This document shows positions 1 through 7,694 of a stretch of 37,794 nt of DNA, piece by piece. The notes under the pieces are model-generated. The model saw nothing but the letters and a program-made list of their open reading frames with translations, had not been told where the DNA came from and did no database searches. The DNA is taken from assembly GCA_944393295.1 (NCBI GenBank), contig CALXZR010000109.1:1-37794 (forward strand). The letters run 5' to 3'. Made by a program: the position numbers and the translations under genes. Each line of letters opens with the position of its first letter. The stretch's first letter is position 1. The stretch comes from an uncultured Clostridia bacterium (lineage in GTDB: Bacteria; Bacillota_A; Clostridia; TANB77; CAG-508).

Positions 1-193
1 TCCTTGCCTTCGCTAACATTTCTTCATCATTTTAAAAATATTTTTCAAGGGCGATTATCGGATTTTTACCAATATTTAGTTTTCAATGTTCTTTTTCATT
101 ATTTTTCATGTAACTTTTTACAATATCATTTTCTAGCTTTTAACTAGCTATAAAATTAATCTTATAAATTCAAAGTTAATAATGGCTTTTCTA

Positions 194-1189
194 TTACATT
201 TGAGCTTGTACCGCAGTTATTGCAATTACTCCAGCTATATCTTCACTACTACAACCTCTTGATAAATCATTTACTGGTTTTGCTATTCCTTGACATAAAG
301 GTCCATAAGCCTCTGCATTTGCTAATCTTTGTACCAATTTATATCCTATATTTCCCGCATCTAAGTCTGGAAAAATTAATGTATTTGCATTTCCTGCAAC
401 TTCACTTCCTGGTGCTTTACTTTTTGCAACAGCTGGTACTATAGCGGCATCTAATTGTAATTCTCCATCAATATCTAATTCTGGATAATTTGTTTTTGCA
501 ATTTTAGTTGCTTCTATAACTTTATCTACTAATTCAGATTTTGCACTTCCTTTAGTTGAATAAGAAAGCATTGCTATTTTAGATTTCTTTCCTGTTAATC
601 TTTCATAGCTATCACTTGAAGATTTTGCAATTTCTGCTAATTCTTCAGCTGTAGGATTTTGATTTAATCCACAGTCACCAAAAACAAATACTCCATCTTC
701 TGAATATTTGCAATGTGGTACTACCATTACAAAAAAAGCAGATACTAGTTTAGTTCCTTCAGCAGTTTTTAATATTTGAAGTGCAGGTCTTAGAGTGTCT
801 GATGTAGAGTGAATTGCTCCTGAAACTAAACCATCTGCTTCTCCTTGTTTTACCATCATCATTCCAAAATAAACTTCGTCTAAAACAGTTTCTCTTGCTT
901 TTTCTTCTGTCATTCCTTTGTTTTTTCTTAGTTCATATAAAGCTTTTGCATATTCTTCTGTTTTTTCTGAATTCTTTGGATCTACTATTGTAGCTTTACT
1001 TAAATTTAATCCATTTTCTTTTGCCATATTTAAAATGTTTTCTTTATTACCTAAAAGAATTATATTAGCATAGTCTTCTTTTAAAGCTGTTCTTGCTGCT
1101 TCTAAAGTTCTTATATCAGAAGCTTCTGGTAATACTATAGTTTTTTTATCTTGTTTTGCTCTTTGTTTTATTTCTTCTATAAAGTCCAT
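194..1189 (-). CDS. pta: Phosphate acetyltransferase (phosphotransacetylase)
   Basis: Interconverts acetyl-CoA plus phosphate with acetyl-phosphate plus CoA, the first step of acetate and ATP formation in fermenters; cytoplasmic. The 331-aa product has the usual length of the short Pta family. It begins MDFIEEIKQRAKQDKKTIVLPEA and carries the family stretches VSGAIHSTSDTLRPALQ and FPDLDAGNIGYKLVQRL near the C-terminus. The frame stays open 32 codons upstream, but I chose the ATG at 1189 because AGGAGGAAAT lies directly before it and matches the usual N-terminus. A near-consensus promoter sits at 1236-1264, which leaves the upstream in-frame codons largely inside the promoter. Acetate kinase (ackA), a frequent neighbour, is not seen in the 193 bases left before the window edge, where I recognise nothing certain. 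Confidence 0.96.
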   Translation of the reverse strand: MDFIEEIKQRAKQDKKTIVLPEASDIRTLEAARTALKEDYANIILLGNKENILNMAKENGLNLSKATIVDPKNSEKTEEYAKALYELRKNKGMTEEKARETVLDEVYFGMMMVKQGEADGLVSGAIHSTSDTLRPALQILKTAEGTKLVSAFFVMVVPHCKYSEDGVFVFGDCGLNQNPTAEELAEIAKSSSDSYERLTGKKSKIAMLSYSTKGSAKSELVDKVIEATKIAKTNYPELDIDGELQLDAAIVPAVAKSKAPGSEVAGNANTLIFPDLDAGNIGYKLVQRLANAEAYGPLCQGIAKPVNDLSRGCSSEDIAGVIAITAVQAQM

Positions 1190-1235
1190 TATTTCCTCCT
1201 TGAAATATATAATTTTATTCTTTTTTGCTAGAAAC

Positions 1236-1264
1236 ATTATATAAAAATGTTTCTTCAAAGTCAA
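1236..1264 (-). promoter_or_regulatory. Vegetative promoter of pta
   Basis: On the minus strand TTGACT (1264-1259) is followed by a 17-base spacer and TATAAT (1241-1236). This is an almost perfect sigma-70/sigma-A promoter and gives a leader of about 40 bases before the pta start. Confidence 0.8.
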
Positions 1265-1311
1265 TGAAAACAAACAGTATTTCATATAAAGTTCAAAAAA
1301 GAATTTTTATA

Positions 1312-1340
1312 TTGAATTTTATGTAAATTTATGCTAAAAT
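1312..1340 (+). promoter_or_regulatory. Promoter of the 609/99-aa unknown gene pair
   Basis: TTGAAT (1312-1317), a 17-base spacer, then TAAAAT (1335-1340) preceded by TGC, an extended -10. It lies 34 bases upstream of the proposed TTG start and diverges from the pta promoter. Confidence 0.65.
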
Positions 1341-1373
1341 AAAAGATATTATATGTTTTTCAGGAGGAATATT

Positions 1374-3203
1374 TTGAATCAATCAAAAAAGTCAACTACT
1401 ACACCTTTTCAAACTACTTTATCTAAAGCACAAAAATATTTAGCAACAAAGGAGAATTTATCTATAAGTAGATTGAAAAAAAATTTTAAAACTATTATTC
1501 CATATTTACAAAGCCTATTTAATAGAACAAATCCAGTATCTACAAACGAATTTGAAAAAGCTATTATAGAAGATTGCAAAGAGTATTCAAAAATAGTTTT
1601 TGAAAGTAGCTTTGTAAATGATTATTTTATAGATTTATTATCTTGTAGATATTTTCAAAAACACAAAAATGAATTTGATATTTATTTAGAAAAAGTTCGT
1701 GATCCAAATTTTAAATTAGATGCTTCAGATCAAAGCTTCGAAGGACATTTAAAATCATATGTCTACATGCTAAATGATAATTTTCCAGAATATTTAGAAG
1801 ATATAAAAAGCTCTCTTTTTAGAGATAATATAGTATATCAAATTATAAATAATAATAGAATACCTTCACAAGAAAGGCTAAAATTAGTTACTGATTATGT
1901 AAAAAAAGCTTATCCTAATAAAACAACTCATGAACGTGTTATCAAATATTCTAAAATAGTGCTATATGGACCACGAGAGTATTTAGAATATGATGAGGAA
2001 AATTTAATATATGATCTCTCTAAAGATTCAAAAAATTCAATTTTAAAGATTATAGAGCAATCTAAAAAATTTGGTTTTTATGAAGGTTATAGTCAATTAC
2101 AAGAAAATCAGTTTAGGATTTTAGGTCTTCCTAACTATGCATCTAAAAATGCTAATTTATTAGAATCCCCTCAATTGTTAGATAATCTTTCTTTAGAAGA
2201 TCTTTTTGTTTTAAATTGTTTTTGGCTTAATAGATATTCTAAGGATTTAGATAACTATGGTACAGCTGTATTTGTTCTTAAAGATCTCAATTTATTCGAA
2301 GAAATTTTCTTTAAAGGAAATAATTCTTTTGAGAAAATTCCAGATAAAACTTTAAAAAATGAGCTTATAAAATATGGGTTTTTAAACTATCCTACTACTC
2401 ACTTTATAAAAAGAAGAGAAGCTCAAATTGACAATTTTGATACATCTAATATAAAGGGATTTTCTAGACATGAAAACTTTGTAACCTATTCTTATGATCC
2501 TCTTGTAAATCAAGCTGAAAAAAAATATGGTACTGATTATAAAAAGTTTTTTAATTTAAGTTTACCTCAAAGTTCAAATGATATTAGAGAAGATATTAGA
2601 TTTTTTGCATATTTATATAATCCTGTGATTTCTTCATACTCTATTAAAGTTTTGTTATTACAAGCACTATCTACTCAACTAGAAAATTTTAAAAATGCAG
2701 GTATTGTTTTAGAAAATCAAAATTCAAATAAATTATTACTTGGAATAGATGCTTCCTTAACTTTTCCAATATTTGAACATTTGAATTTTAATTCGTTAAA
2801 AGATTTCTACATAGCATATACTGGTAATTCAAAAGTTCCTATATATGATGGCAGTAAAGATTTTATTTCTCTTACAGGAGATTATTTATCTACACAATTA
2901 GCTTTACCAGTCACAGAAAAGCAAGCAGAAATTTTAAAGCAAACTTGTAAAAAGCAAACTTATCCAGCACATAGTAAAAATACTGTTCAGCATCTATATT
3001 TTTTAAAAGATTCTTCTCGTTTACCAGATTCTCTTACTGTTCCTGAAACAATAGGTACAAAGAAACGTCTAAGATTACCTAAAAGGTATTTAGATCTTGA
3101 AGATGGCAAATTTTATACAAAAGATGAAGCAGGAGCTTTCATACCAATTGCACCAACTTCACCAACAAATTTGATAAAAGAAGGAGACGAATATGGAGAT
3201 TAA
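1374..3203 (+). CDS. Hypothetical protein, 609 aa, family not recognised
   Basis: I do not recognise this protein. It is predicted cytoplasmic: no signal peptide and no clear membrane segment. The composition is rich in Lys, Asn, Asp and aromatic residues and looks mainly helical, with a basic, Ser/Thr-rich N-terminus and a Pro-containing C-terminal tail (near IPIAPTSPTN). No nucleotide-binding loop, zinc ligands or nuclease motif stand out. An in-frame ATG exists at 1353, but AGGAGG at 1362-1367 would then be translated; the TTG at 1374, six bases after AGGAGG, is the likelier start. The gene has its own promoter and overlaps the next gene by 11 bases, so the two are probably translationally coupled and act together. 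It diverges from pta and converges on fucO, so it is a separate transcription unit among housekeeping genes. Confidence 0.85.
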   Translation: MNQSKKSTTTPFQTTLSKAQKYLATKENLSISRLKKNFKTIIPYLQSLFNRTNPVSTNEFEKAIIEDCKEYSKIVFESSFVNDYFIDLLSCRYFQKHKNEFDIYLEKVRDPNFKLDASDQSFEGHLKSYVYMLNDNFPEYLEDIKSSLFRDNIVYQIINNNRIPSQERLKLVTDYVKKAYPNKTTHERVIKYSKIVLYGPREYLEYDEENLIYDLSKDSKNSILKIIEQSKKFGFYEGYSQLQENQFRILGLPNYASKNANLLESPQLLDNLSLEDLFVLNCFWLNRYSKDLDNYGTAVFVLKDLNLFEEIFFKGNNSFEKIPDKTLKNELIKYGFLNYPTTHFIKRREAQIDNFDTSNIKGFSRHENFVTYSYDPLVNQAEKKYGTDYKKFFNLSLPQSSNDIREDIRFFAYLYNPVISSYSIKVLLLQALSTQLENFKNAGIVLENQNSNKLLLGIDASLTFPIFEHLNFNSLKDFYIAYTGNSKVPIYDGSKDFISLTGDYLSTQLALPVTEKQAEILKQTCKKQTYPAHSKNTVQHLYFLKDSSRLPDSLTVPETIGTKKRLRLPKRYLDLEDGKFYTKDEAGAFIPIAPTSPTNLIKEGDEYGD

Positions 3204-3492
3204 TATACCCAGTCTAAAAGATGAACTCAAAAGTAAAAATTATGGTAATTGTATTTTTATTTTACATAATAAAATAAAAGAAATGCTGGTACTTGAAGTT
3301 CAAAAACATAATAAAGATTTTAAATATAGTGATTTAAATGATTTAAAAAATAAATGTATTCAACTTTTAGACGAAGATTTGGCAAATATAGCAATTGATT
3401 TTTATATAGTTTCAATTACTGATGAGAGTCCTCTTTATGAGCTTTCTATCTTAGTTGAACTTTACGAAAATTTAACAAAAGTAAAGATATAA
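3193..3492 (+). CDS. Small hypothetical protein, 99 aa, partner of the 609-aa protein
   Basis: Not recognised. The acidic, apparently all-helical protein has no signal peptide or membrane segment. It looks like two or three amphipathic helices (residues about 5-40, 45-70 and 78-97), a size and style seen in small helical-bundle partner proteins. The vague resemblance to HEPN-type bundles is not backed by the Rx4-6H motif, so I do not assign it. The start is supported by AAGGAGA at 3180-3186, and the 11-base overlap with the preceding stop implies co-translation. A strong terminator follows at 3524-3555, making this the last cistron of a two-gene unit. Confidence 0.8.
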   Translation: MEINIPSLKDELKSKNYGNCIFILHNKIKEMLVLEVQKHNKDFKYSDLNDLKNKCIQLLDEDLANIAIDFYIVSITDESPLYELSILVELYENLTKVKI

Positions 3493-3523
3493 TTTAAATC
3501 CAAAAATATTTTAGAAGAAAAAT

Positions 3524-3555
3524 AAAAGCTCAATATTTTTATATTGAGCTTTTTA
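3524..3555. terminator. Bidirectional terminator between the unknown pair and fucO
   Basis: A perfect 10-bp stem (AGCTCAATAT at 3527-3536, ATATTGAGCT at 3541-3550) with a 4-base loop, A-run on the left and T-run on the right, placed between convergent genes. Confidence 0.88.
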
Positions 3556-3562
3556 TATTTAT

Positions 3563-4711
3563 CTACATTGCTTTTTGATAAATAGCTTTAATATCTTCTA
3601 CTGTTGGATCTTTTGGATTTCCTGGTGTACAAGCATCTACCATTGACATTTCTGCTAATTTTTGTAAGTCTTCTTCTTTTGCTCCTATCTCTGTCATTTT
3701 TTGTGGAATTCCAACATCAATTGAAAGTTGTCTAACTGCATTAATTGCAGCAGCTCTTGCTTCTTCTATAGACATACTCTCTGTATTTTGAACTCCCATT
3801 GCTTTTGCAATATCTCTATATTTATCTCCAGTAGCATCTGCATTATATTCCATTACAAATGGTAATAATAAAGCGTTTGCAACTCCATGTGGTGTATCAT
3901 ATACAGCACCTAAGCTATGAGCCATTGAATGAACTATTCCAAGTCCAACATTAGAAAATCCCATACCAGCTATATATTGAGCTAAAGCCATACCTTCTCT
4001 TCCTTCTGGTTCATTGTTTACTGCAGCTCTTAAAGATTTTGATATCATTTCTATAGCTTTTAAATGGAACATATCTGTTAATTCCCAAGCAGCTTTAGTA
4101 ATATATCCTTCGATAGCATGTGTTAGAGCATCCATTCCAGTTGCTGCTGTTAATCCTTTTGGCATTGAAGACATCATATCACTATCTATTACAGCCATTA
4201 TTGGTATATCGTGAGGATCTACACATACAAATTTACGAACTTTTTCCTCATCTGTTATAACATAATTTATTGTAACTTCTGCTGCAGTACCAGCAGTTGT
4301 AGGAATTGCTATCATTGGAACTGATTTATTTTTAGTATCTACTGCACCTTCTAAGCTTACTACATCACTATGCTCAGGATTATTAATAATAATGCCTATT
4401 GCTTTAGAAGTGTCCATTGATGAACCACCTCCAATAGCAATTAAATAATCAGCATCGGCTTTTTTGAAAGCTTCAACTCCATCTTTTACATTTTTTACTG
4501 TTGGATTTGGCTTTAAATCTGAAAAAATTTCATAAGCTAATCCTTCTCTATCTAATATATCGGTTACTTTTTTTGTTACATTGAACTTAATTAAATCTTT
4601 ATCAGTTACAACTAAAGCTTTTTTAAAGCCTCTCTTTTTTACTTCTCCTGGTATAGCTTCTATCGAATTTGCTCCAAAATATGAAGTTTCATTTAAAATA
4701 ATTCTATTCAT
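3563..4711 (-). CDS. fucO: Iron-dependent lactaldehyde reductase / 1,2-propanediol oxidoreductase (group III alcohol dehydrogenase)
   Basis: Reduces L-lactaldehyde to 1,2-propanediol with NADH (reversible), the redox sink of fucose and rhamnose fermentation; members can also act on other short alcohols and aldehydes. At 382 aa it is full length and very close to E. coli FucO throughout, e.g. NRxILNET at the start, IPTTAGTAAEVTINYVITDEE and VDPHDIP. The NAD-binding GGGSSMD is at about residues 95-101. The metal ligands of FucO are all present as D194, H198, H261 and H275 (two fewer than E. coli numbering). No fucose or rhamnose catabolic genes are seen nearby, so its physiological substrate is inferred. 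The gene has its own promoter with flanking palindromes and an unusual leader, described separately. Confidence 0.93.
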   Translation of the reverse strand: MNRIILNETSYFGANSIEAIPGEVKKRGFKKALVVTDKDLIKFNVTKKVTDILDREGLAYEIFSDLKPNPTVKNVKDGVEAFKKADADYLIAIGGGSSMDTSKAIGIIINNPEHSDVVSLEGAVDTKNKSVPMIAIPTTAGTAAEVTINYVITDEEKVRKFVCVDPHDIPIMAVIDSDMMSSMPKGLTAATGMDALTHAIEGYITKAAWELTDMFHLKAIEMISKSLRAAVNNEPEGREGMALAQYIAGMGFSNVGLGIVHSMAHSLGAVYDTPHGVANALLLPFVMEYNADATGDKYRDIAKAMGVQNTESMSIEEARAAAINAVRQLSIDVGIPQKMTEIGAKEEDLQKLAEMSMVDACTPGNPKDPTVEDIKAIYQKAM

Positions 4712-4746
4712 CTAATTTTTTGTATGATAAAATCATACTCTCCTTT
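4704..4746 (-). promoter_or_regulatory. fucO leader: distant Shine-Dalgarno, hairpin and possible 10-codon leader peptide
   Basis: The only good Shine-Dalgarno, AAAGGAG (4746-4740), lies 28 bases from the fucO ATG, too far for direct use. In between is a perfect 7-bp inverted repeat, GTATGAT/ATCATAC with a 3-base loop (4722-4738). If it folds, the effective spacing falls to about 11 bases. Alternatively the Shine-Dalgarno serves an ATG inside the hairpin (4736-4734) that opens a 10-codon frame, MILSYKKLDE, whose TAG (4706-4704) lies just beyond the fucO ATG, so translation could be coupled. Which model holds cannot be told from sequence alone. Confidence 0.5.
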
Positions 4747-4755
4747 CTTTATTTA

Positions 4756-4795
4756 TTGTACAAATATATTTTAACCATAAATTAATTTTGTACAA
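4756..4795 (-). promoter_or_regulatory. fucO: fucO promoter flanked by two TTGTACAA palindromes
   Basis: On the minus strand TTGTAC (4795-4790), a 16-base spacer and TAAAAT (4773-4768) form a plausible promoter. The perfect 8-bp palindrome TTGTACAA occurs at 4788-4795, over the -35, and again at 4756-4763, around the start of transcription. The copies are 32 bp apart, about three helical turns. This layout suits a dimeric repressor binding on one DNA face; the regulator is not identified. Confidence 0.5.
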
Positions 4796-4860
4796 ATTAA
4801 TTTTATATATAATAATATTTTTAGTCAAGAAATTCACAATTTTTTCAAATTTCTCTTAAA

Positions 4861-4893
4861 ATAAAAAAGATTGAATCTTTCAATTCAATCTTC
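4861..4893 (-). terminator. Terminator of nth
   Basis: A perfect 10-bp stem (4867-4876 with 4883-4892) and 6-base loop; on the minus strand it is followed by TTTTAT. It lies 12 bases after the nth stop. Confidence 0.85.
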
Positions 4894-4904
4894 CATATAT
4901 TCAT

Positions 4905-5552
4905 TTACTTTTTTAATTTTTTACTTAAATATTCATTGCAATACTCTTTTACTGGACATATTTCACACTTTGGAGATCTCGCATTACATACCTCTCTTCC
5001 ATGCCAAACAAATAAATGATTTACATCATAGTAATATTCTTTTGGAATTACTTTTAATAAATCTTGTTCTATTTTTTCTGGCTCTTTTTTACTAGAAAAT
5101 CCAATTTTATTTGAAATTCTTTTTGCATGTGTATCTACAGCAATTCCCTGTGGATTATGAAACGCTTCTAACATAATTACATTTGCACTTTTTCTTCCTA
5201 TACCTGGTAATTTTTGAAGCTCCTCCATTGTTTTTGGAACCTCTCCATTACATTTTTCTACAAGAGCAATACTACATGCCTTCATATTTTTTGCCTTATT
5301 TTTATAAAAACCACAAGCATGTATTAACTCTTCTAAATCTTCTACCTTTGCTTTTGCCATTTTCTTTGGAGTACCATATTTTTTAAAAAGTGCAGGTGTT
5401 GTTTTATTAACTCTCTCATCAGTACATTGTGCAGAAAGCATTACAGCTATTGTCATTTCAAAAGGATTTTTAAAGTCCAAACTACAAGTTGCATCTTTAT
5501 AGTATTCTTTTAATATTTTTATAATTTGTTTTGCATCTTTTTTAGTTTTCAT
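4905..5552 (-). CDS. nth: Endonuclease III, DNA glycosylase / AP lyase
   Basis: Base-excision repair enzyme that removes oxidised pyrimidines and nicks the abasic site. The 215 aa match the family length. The helix-hairpin-helix LPGIGRKSAN contains the catalytic lysine (K121), and AVDTH holds the catalytic aspartate (D140). The C-terminal [4Fe-4S] ligands show the canonical spacing C189-x6-C196-x2-C199-x5-C205. Ala-Gln-Cys-Thr-Asp near residues 41-45 is the typical MLSAQCTDxxVN motif. The ATG at 5552 has GAGGGAAGA directly before it. It sits between two minus-strand terminators (5585-5620 and 4861-4893) and is therefore probably transcribed alone or by read-through. Confidence 0.96.
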   Translation of the reverse strand: MKTKKDAKQIIKILKEYYKDATCSLDFKNPFEMTIAVMLSAQCTDERVNKTTPALFKKYGTPKKMAKAKVEDLEELIHACGFYKNKAKNMKACSIALVEKCNGEVPKTMEELQKLPGIGRKSANVIMLEAFHNPQGIAVDTHAKRISNKIGFSSKKEPEKIEQDLLKVIPKEYYYDVNHLFVWHGREVCNARSPKCEICPVKEYCNEYLSKKLKK

Positions 5553-5584
5553 TCTTCCCTCAATACAATTTTTAATTTCATTAC

Positions 5585-5620
5585 CTAAAAAGAAAGCTAC
5601 TTACTCTATAAGTAACTTTC
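5585..5620 (-). terminator. Terminator after the bactofilin-like gene
   Basis: Inverted repeat GAAAG-C-TACTTA / TAAGTA-A-CTTTC (5592-5620, one mismatch) followed on the minus strand by a T-rich run. Confidence 0.75.
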
Positions 5621-5647
5621 TTCTTTAGTAAATTAATTTATTATTAT

Positions 5648-6904
5648 TTATTTCTTCTCATCATCTATAGGATTTTCGTTTTCTTCTATAGAATCCTCTT
5701 TGCTTAAAGTTTCTACCTCTGAATTTTCTTTGTGCTTTTTATTCTTGTAAAAAATACTACGAATAGTTACTCCAACACCTATTAATACAGCTATTAGAGA
5801 AATAATCCATCCTATTGTTGGTATTTTTCCTAAGCCCCATATTATAACTGCTGTTACTAAAGATAAAATCCATAAACCTAATTTTGATTCAACTTTATCT
5901 TTAAATATGCTGGCCGGAATTGATAATGAAGCTATTGCCATTGAAAAATATAATAATATAATGAAAATACCAAGTAATACAGCTCCAAGTCCTACTCCAA
6001 CTATTGTAATCATAAGCATAACAATTAAACAAGGTATTATAATTATAGAAACAGCACCATTTCCAATTGATTTTGCAATGTTTTTAACTGCATTTTCTTC
6101 TTTATGCATTTTAGTAAATTTGTTACAAAATACTAGTAAAAATGCACTTATTATTGCTGTTTTTAATACAAAGCTCACAGCCTCCATATATATAGACATT
6201 TTATTAAATTCTTCTGTTGCTTCATTTTCAACTTCTTTAGTAAAGCTTACATTTCCAATACTTGCTGTAGATGGTATAGTAGCTTCATTTCTTGAAGTAT
6301 ATGCTAAATTTCCATTTATTACAGCTTCATCACCTATTGTAATTTTATCTCCTGCAATATAAGCACTTGAATAAATTTCTCCTTCTAAATAGATTGTGTC
6401 AGCTGCAATTCTTGCATTTCTTCCTATGCTAGAAGAATATAAGAAATCTACATCTTGTGCTAATATATAAGCATCATAAGCATTTCCATTAAATTTTATA
6501 TTTTGTGCAGCTGCAAAAATAGAACCATTAACAGTTGTTCCATCAAAATTAACTTCTCTTGCACAAACAAAAACATCTCCGTCTATATAGACATTCTTAA
6601 AGTTTGCTACTTCTGCAAGAACAAAGACATTTCCATTTACATCCATTGTAATATCTTCAGTATCACCAATAGAATAAAGGTCATCATCTATATAATAATC
6701 AGATCCTTCTGTATTATCATCTAACAAAGAGTTATCATCAATCATATTATTGGTTTCTGAATTAGTATAGTTTTCTGTTTCATTTAAACTTTCTTCATCA
6801 ATTATATCTCTTGGTTCAATTTCTGGTTCTGTAGCAAAAGAATATGTTGCAAATACTAAAACTAGAGATATTAGTAAAACAAAAATTTTGCTTAGTTTGT
6901 TCAT
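5648..6904 (-). CDS. Secreted bactofilin-like beta-helix protein with C-terminal membrane domain
   Basis: The 418-aa product begins with a signal peptide or signal anchor (MNKLSKIFVLLISLVLVFATYSFA), followed by a highly acidic, Asn/Asp/Glu-rich linker (about 25-85). Next comes a repetitive region (about 88-220) of short strands such as GNVFVLAEV, GDVFVCAREV, GSIFAAAQNI and GDKITIGDEA, the pattern of a right-handed beta-helix as in bactofilins (polymer-forming proteins). Four to five hydrophobic segments follow (about 240-385), then a Lys/Glu-rich cytoplasmic tail. Bactofilins are normally cytosolic; here the leader implies the beta-helix lies outside the membrane. It follows rpe by 58 bases, with AGAAAGGGG as ribosome-binding site, and may be cotranscribed. 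The function is unknown; a scaffold or surface role is inferred. Confidence 0.8.
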   Translation of the reverse strand: MNKLSKIFVLLISLVLVFATYSFATEPEIEPRDIIDEESLNETENYTNSETNNMIDDNSLLDDNTEGSDYYIDDDLYSIGDTEDITMDVNGNVFVLAEVANFKNVYIDGDVFVCAREVNFDGTTVNGSIFAAAQNIKFNGNAYDAYILAQDVDFLYSSSIGRNARIAADTIYLEGEIYSSAYIAGDKITIGDEAVINGNLAYTSRNEATIPSTASIGNVSFTKEVENEATEEFNKMSIYMEAVSFVLKTAIISAFLLVFCNKFTKMHKEENAVKNIAKSIGNGAVSIIIIPCLIVMLMITIVGVGLGAVLLGIFIILLYFSMAIASLSIPASIFKDKVESKLGLWILSLVTAVIIWGLGKIPTIGWIISLIAVLIGVGVTIRSIFYKNKKHKENSEVETLSKEDSIEENENPIDDEKK

Positions 6905-6962
6905 TGTTTTTTCCCCTTTCTACTTTTTTTATTACTTATATTTTTTTAAATTTACAACAACT

Positions 6963-7622
6963 TTATCCTCTTATATTTTTTACTGCTTCTCTTTGATTTT
7001 CAGCATCTACAATATAAACTCCTGAAACTAAAATATCCGCTCCAGCATCTCTTACACTCTCTGCTGTTTCTCCGTTAATTCCTCCATCTGCTTCTATATC
7101 TATATCAATAGAATTATTCTCCAAATATTGTTTTAGTTTTTTTATTTTTTCAATAGTTTCTGGAATTATTTTCTGTCCACCTTTTCCTGGAACTACAGTC
7201 ATAACTAATACCATATGTATATAATTCAAAAATGGTTTTAATACTTCCATATCCGTTTCTGGACTAATTGCTATTCCTATTTTTATTCCATTTTCTTTTA
7301 AATCTTTTATAAAATTTAAAATTCTTTCCTCTTCCTTCATTGCTTCAATATGAAAAGTAATTCTATCTGGTGCTAAATCAATATAATCATCTGCAATTTC
7401 TTCTACATTTTCTACCATTAAATGAACATCTAAAGGTATATTGCTAATATGAGAAATTGTTGTAGCATAATCTTTCATTAATTCTAAATTGTCATTTTCT
7501 ACGAATTTGCCATCCATTACATCTATATGAAAATATTCTGGTCTTGCAGTTTCTATATTGTAAAATGTATGTGTAGCGTTTTCTTTATCTACTGACAAAA
7601 TTGATACTGATACATCTGACAT
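6963..7622 (-). CDS. rpe: Ribulose-phosphate 3-epimerase family protein
   Basis: Interconverts ribulose-5-phosphate and xylulose-5-phosphate in the pentose phosphate pathway (or a related ketose-phosphate pair). The 219-aa TIM barrel carries the metal and catalytic residues in FHIDVMDGKFVEN (His, Asp), LDVHLMV (His) and EADGGI (Asp). The phosphate-binding loop is altered: MTVVPGKGGQ in place of the usual MSVNPGFGGQ. The N-terminus is also atypical (SVSILSVDKEN in place of the usual PSILSADF). It follows prkC as in many Clostridia, with AAAGGAGA before the ATG. Epimerase fold is clear; the exact sugar-phosphate, for example an allulose-6-phosphate type, is less certain. Confidence 0.85.
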   Translation of the reverse strand: MSDVSVSILSVDKENATHTFYNIETARPEYFHIDVMDGKFVENDNLELMKDYATTISHISNIPLDVHLMVENVEEIADDYIDLAPDRITFHIEAMKEEERILNFIKDLKENGIKIGIAISPETDMEVLKPFLNYIHMVLVMTVVPGKGGQKIIPETIEKIKKLKQYLENNSIDIDIEADGGINGETAESVRDAGADILVSGVYIVDAENQREAVKNIRG

Positions 7623-7657
7623 ATAAAATCTCCTTTGATTTAATTTATGTATATCTT

Positions 7658-7686
7658 AGAGCAGTAATAAAATTAATTACTGCTCT
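7658..7686 (-). other. Perfect 11-bp intercistronic hairpin between prkC and rpe
   Basis: Arms 7658-7668 and 7676-7686 (AGAGCAGTAAT and its complement) with a 7-base loop. On the minus strand it is not followed by a T-run, so it is not a standard terminator. It could be an mRNA processing or stability element, or a partial attenuator. Confidence 0.6.
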
Positions 7687-7694
7687 ATAAATTT

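Noticed and set aside
1..193. Partial gene or terminator at the left edge
   Set aside because: Short open stretches on the minus strand run off the edge near base 18, but with no convincing ribosome-binding site or recognisable protein; the inverted repeats near 140-155 are too short to call a terminator.
220..444. Frames on the strand opposite known genes (e.g. inside pta, nth, prpC, glgP)
   Set aside because: These are shadow frames created by AT-rich coding sequence; they lack ribosome-binding sites and give low-complexity products.
3193..3492. HEPN-type toxin or antitoxin
   Set aside because: The helical size is suggestive, but the Rx4-6H catalytic motif is absent and no nucleotidyltransferase partner is next to it.
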